From assembly GCF_002920615.1 (NCBI RefSeq), contig NZ_PQSU01000033.1:1-64000 (forward strand): a stretch of DNA of 64,000 bases. Reading direction: 5' to 3'. Shown here in pieces: positions 61,764 through 64,000 of the stretch (position 1 is the stretch's first letter; every line of letters starts with the position of its first letter). Made by a program: the position numbers and the translations under genes. The DNA comes from Streptomyces sp. Ru62. Lineage in GTDB: Bacteria > Actinomycetota > Actinomycetes > Streptomycetales > Streptomycetaceae. Below the pieces are notes generated by a model. That model was not told where the DNA came from. It did not search any database and saw only the letters and a list, made by a program, of their open reading frames with translations.

Positions 61764-62738
61764 TCACCAGCGTCCCGCTTCCGTGCCGGTGACCGGTTCG
61801 GAGGGCCGCCCGTCCACCCCGACCGGCACCTCGCCGTGGAGCATCACCCGGTGCATGACCCGCGGGGAGCCCACGTGCGCGTGGTCGCTCGGGGCCAGGT
61901 GCATGGTGGCCCGGTTGTCCCAGAAGGCGACGCTGCCGGGCTCCCAGCGGAAGCGGACCGTGTACTCGGGGCGCACGGCCTGCTCCAGCAGCATCTCCAG
62001 CAGCGCCGCGCTCTCCGGCCGGGAGACGTCCACGATCTGCTCGACGTAGTAGCCGTTCACGAACAGCACCCGCTCCCCGGTCTCCGGGTGCACCCGGACC
62101 AGCGGGTGCACGGAGGCGACCTGGTGGTCCAGCAGGTGGCGGACGTAGGCGTCGTCGCCGGGCCGGGGCTGGTAACCGACGCCGAGCCGGTGCTCGGCGC
62201 GCAGGCCGTCGACGAAGGCGCGGACCGGGGCGGACAGTCCGGCGTAGGCGGCGGCCAGGTTGGCCCAGGTGGTGTCGCCGCCGTAGGGCGGGACGGTCTC
62301 GGCGCGCAGGACGGTCGCGGCCGGCGGGTCGACGCGGGCCCCGTGGTCGCAGTGCCAGCCGCGCAGCAGGGTGTGCCGGCGCCGGCTCAGCCACTCGTCG
62401 TGGTCCATGCCGTACCGCCCGCCCAGTTCCAGCCGGTCGGCGGTGGTCTCGATCTCGGGGAAGCCGGGCGGTGAGTGCGGCCCGCGGCGCGGGAGCACCA
62501 CCGGCTCGCCGAAGCGGCGCGCGAAGGCGATGTGCCCGGCGTGGTCGAGCCGCTGCCCGCGGAAGAACACCACCTTCCAGCGCAGCACCGCGTCCCTGAT
62601 GAGCCCGGTCACCGCATCGTCCAGCGGCTCGGCGAGGTCGACGCCGGTGATCTCGGCGCCGATGTGCCCGGCGACCGGCCGCACCTCCACGCCCGGCACG
62701 TGCCCCGTTCCGTCCGCGGTCGCCCTGTCCGTCGTCAT
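61764..62738 (-). CDS. TauD/TfdA-family Fe(II)/2-oxoglutarate dioxygenase
   Basis: The 324-residue enzyme has the facial triad: His and Asp in WHCDHGARVDPP and the distal His in RVMHRVML. GWHCD is the common TauD form of the HxD motif, and the 2-oxoglutarate Arg would lie in the C-terminal RVMHRV region. Substrates may be taurine or another sulfonate. ATG 62738. It lies 27 bases downstream of the GH32 gene on the same strand and converges with the LLM oxidoreductase. Confidence 0.9.
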   Translation of the reverse strand: MTTDRATADGTGHVPGVEVRPVAGHIGAEITGVDLAEPLDDAVTGLIRDAVLRWKVVFFRGQRLDHAGHIAFARRFGEPVVLPRRGPHSPPGFPEIETTADRLELGGRYGMDHDEWLSRRRHTLLRGWHCDHGARVDPPAATVLRAETVPPYGGDTTWANLAAAYAGLSAPVRAFVDGLRAEHRLGVGYQPRPGDDAYVRHLLDHQVASVHPLVRVHPETGERVLFVNGYYVEQIVDVSRPESAALLEMLLEQAVRPEYTVRFRWEPGSVAFWDNRATMHLAPSDHAHVGSPRVMHRVMLHGEVPVGVDGRPSEPVTGTEAGRW

Positions 62739-62765
62739 GCGCCCTCCGGTGCTCGTCCGTGTCCG

Positions 62766-64000
62766 CTACCGGGGAGATCGTGACACCCTCTGCCCCGGCA
62801 CGGCGAACTCCCGTATCACCGTGTTCCGGAACACGGCCGTGCCGCCGACGCTGAACAGCGCCAGGCGGTCGTCGACCAGATAGGGGAACACCTCGGCGGA
62901 GTGCACGTACCGGCCGTCGTCCACGAACATCTCGACGGACGTGCGGTCCACGAGGATCCGCAGCCGCACCCGGCCCGCGGACCGGTCGAACGGGGTGCGG
63001 CTCTCCTGCCGGGTGCCGCCGGTGTCCGGGTTGACGGTGCCGCGCCGGTTGAGGAAGGCGTAGTCGCCGTACACGCCTGTGTCGATGTGCCGTACACCGT
63101 CCGGGGAGCGGCGCACCTGGACGCCCGCGCCGGTGAGTTCGGACCAGGTGATCTCGGTGGTCAGCTCGTAGGAGATGCCGGTGTGGTCGAGGGTGCGGGT
63201 GCCGTCGACCGTCAGGTCGCCGAGGCGCACGGTCCGGGAGACGTACGCGTCGAGCGCGGGGACCGGGCGGGAGGCGAGGTGGTAGCCGCCGTAGGCGGAC
63301 CTCTTCAGGGTGATCTCGCGGACGATCGAGTCGGTGCCGTTGAAGCCGTCGCCGTCGATGGTGGGGGTGGTGTGCGCGTAGGCCCAGTTGTTCAGCCAGC
63401 CGAGGGCGTGACGGGTGGCCGGGTCCACCGTGCCGTCCGGCTTCCGCTTCTCGAAGGTGACGGCCGCGTACCAGTCCCAGCCGTGGTCGAGCCACTGCGG
63501 GTCGGCGAAGTCGGCGGTGAAGCCCGCGCCGTCGAACGAACCCGTCCAGTAGGCGTAGGTGTTCGGCTGCCCGGAGCCGGTCCCGTCCGCGCTCACGCCC
63601 AGCACCCACTTCACGGCGCCGTCGTCGGCGGTGATGCGGAACAGGTCGGGGCATTCGAGGACACCGAGGCCGTCCTTGACGAAACCGCCCGCGTACGTCC
63701 AGGACCTGAGGTCCGCCGAGTGGTAGAAGCCGACCTTGTTCCGTTCGGCGAGGGCCATCACCCAGCGGTCGTGGTCGTCGTCGCGTATCACCTTGGGGTC
63801 GCGGAAGTCGGGGACGCCCGGGTTGGCGAGAACGGGCTCCGTGCCGTGGTTCGTGAACGTACGGCCGCCGTCCGTCGAGTAGTACAGGAACTGCTCCTGG
63901 TGGTCGGTGCCGCCGCCGGGTGACATGGTGACGACGGCGACGACCGCGCCCGCGCCGAAGCCTGCCGTGCCGGCGGTGTCGACCACCGCCGAGCCCGACC
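62766..64000 (-). CDS. GH32 fructanase/levanase, 5' end cut by window edge
   Basis: The frame is open to the right edge and gives about 410 residues. It begins inside the family motif WSGSAV (SGSAVVDTAGTAGF), followed by the RDP motif FRDPKV (transition-state Asp), the EC motif LECPDLF (acid Glu), and then the C-terminal beta-sandwich (RLRILVDRTSVEMFVDDG). The upstream nucleophile motif NDPNG lies outside. GH32 enzymes hydrolyse levan, inulin or sucrose. It is followed by the TauD gene, with which it may be transcribed. Confidence 0.92.
   Translation of the reverse strand, partial: SGSAVVDTAGTAGFGAGAVVAVVTMSPGGGTDHQEQFLYYSTDGGRTFTNHGTEPVLANPGVPDFRDPKVIRDDDHDRWVMALAERNKVGFYHSADLRSWTYAGGFVKDGLGVLECPDLFRITADDGAVKWVLGVSADGTGSGQPNTYAYWTGSFDGAGFTADFADPQWLDHGWDWYAAVTFEKRKPDGTVDPATRHALGWLNNWAYAHTTPTIDGDGFNGTDSIVREITLKRSAYGGYHLASRPVPALDAYVSRTVRLGDLTVDGTRTLDHTGISYELTTEITWSELTGAGVQVRRSPDGVRHIDTGVYGDYAFLNRRGTVNPDTGGTRQESRTPFDRSAGRVRLRILVDRTSVEMFVDDGRYVHSAEVFPYLVDDRLALFSVGGTAVFRNTVIREFAVPGQRVSRSPR

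Noticed and set aside
1..64000. Insertion sequences, prophage or conjugative elements
   Set aside because: I found no transposase, integrase, phage structural or transfer gene and no att-like repeats flanking the tRNA-Sec gene.

Overview
The window is high-GC DNA with strong G/C preference at third codon positions, frequent GTG/TTG starts and gene families typical of Streptomyces (MASE1/PP2C regulators, SCO6745-like protein, secreted hydrolases, class F sortase, ATP-grasp RiPP). It reads as a chromosomal accessory or arm-proximal stretch of a Streptomyces species. All calls come from reading the sequence; no database search was run.

Region 1 (1-20 kb) is respiratory and selenium metabolism. 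After a truncated HAMP-repeat sensor kinase and a thiamine-diphosphate enzyme comes a rightward operon for a QcrB-like cytochrome b, a four-cluster FeS subunit and an NrfD-type membrane anchor. Facing it is a leftward, overlapping operon for oxidase subunit II, oxidase subunit I, two small membrane proteins and a HAD hydrolase. Divergent from the oxidase is fdhA, a formate dehydrogenase catalytic subunit with an in-frame UGA read as selenocysteine (residue 189), followed by a SECIS-like hairpin. Next to it lie all the selenocysteine genes: selD, tRNA-Sec (anticodon TCA), selB and selA. Together they could carry electrons from formate through FeS and membrane subunits to quinone and oxygen. The oxidase subunit I keeps its metal ligands but appears to lack the usual proton-channel residues, and a degenerate 33-bp tandem array sits between selA and selB.

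Region 2 (20-35 kb) holds signalling genes (MASE1 protein, PP2C phosphatase, STAS protein lacking a phosphorylatable Ser, winged-helix regulator), a PIG-V-like mannosyltransferase, an N-terminally extended GAPDH, a secreted M9 collagenase, a LysR regulator, an imine-reductase-like enzyme divergent from an HxlR regulator, and a TetR-SGNH hydrolase pair preceded by two palindromes.

Region 3 (35-47 kb) has a class F sortase with a likely surface substrate carrying a duplicated 13-residue motif, a secreted Vgb-like propeller, an SCO6745-like protein behind a near-perfect palindrome, a fructosamine-kinase-like protein, a graspetide-type RiPP cluster (precursor, ATP-grasp ligase, oxidoreductase), a GNAT gene with a 19-codon upstream ORF, a membrane PP2C phosphatase, and an Lrp-class III aminotransferase pair with a long inverted repeat.

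Region 4 (47-64 kb) contains a secreted serine hydrolase, a MarR-controlled DHA2 transporter, a YciO-like protein, a dienelactone hydrolase, a GH64 beta-1,3-glucanase behind a CebR-like palindrome, an M4 metalloprotease, a SAM methyltransferase, a metallophosphoesterase, an LLM flavin enzyme facing a TauD-type dioxygenase, and a GH32 fructanase cut by the right edge. Strong hairpins separate several convergent gene pairs.
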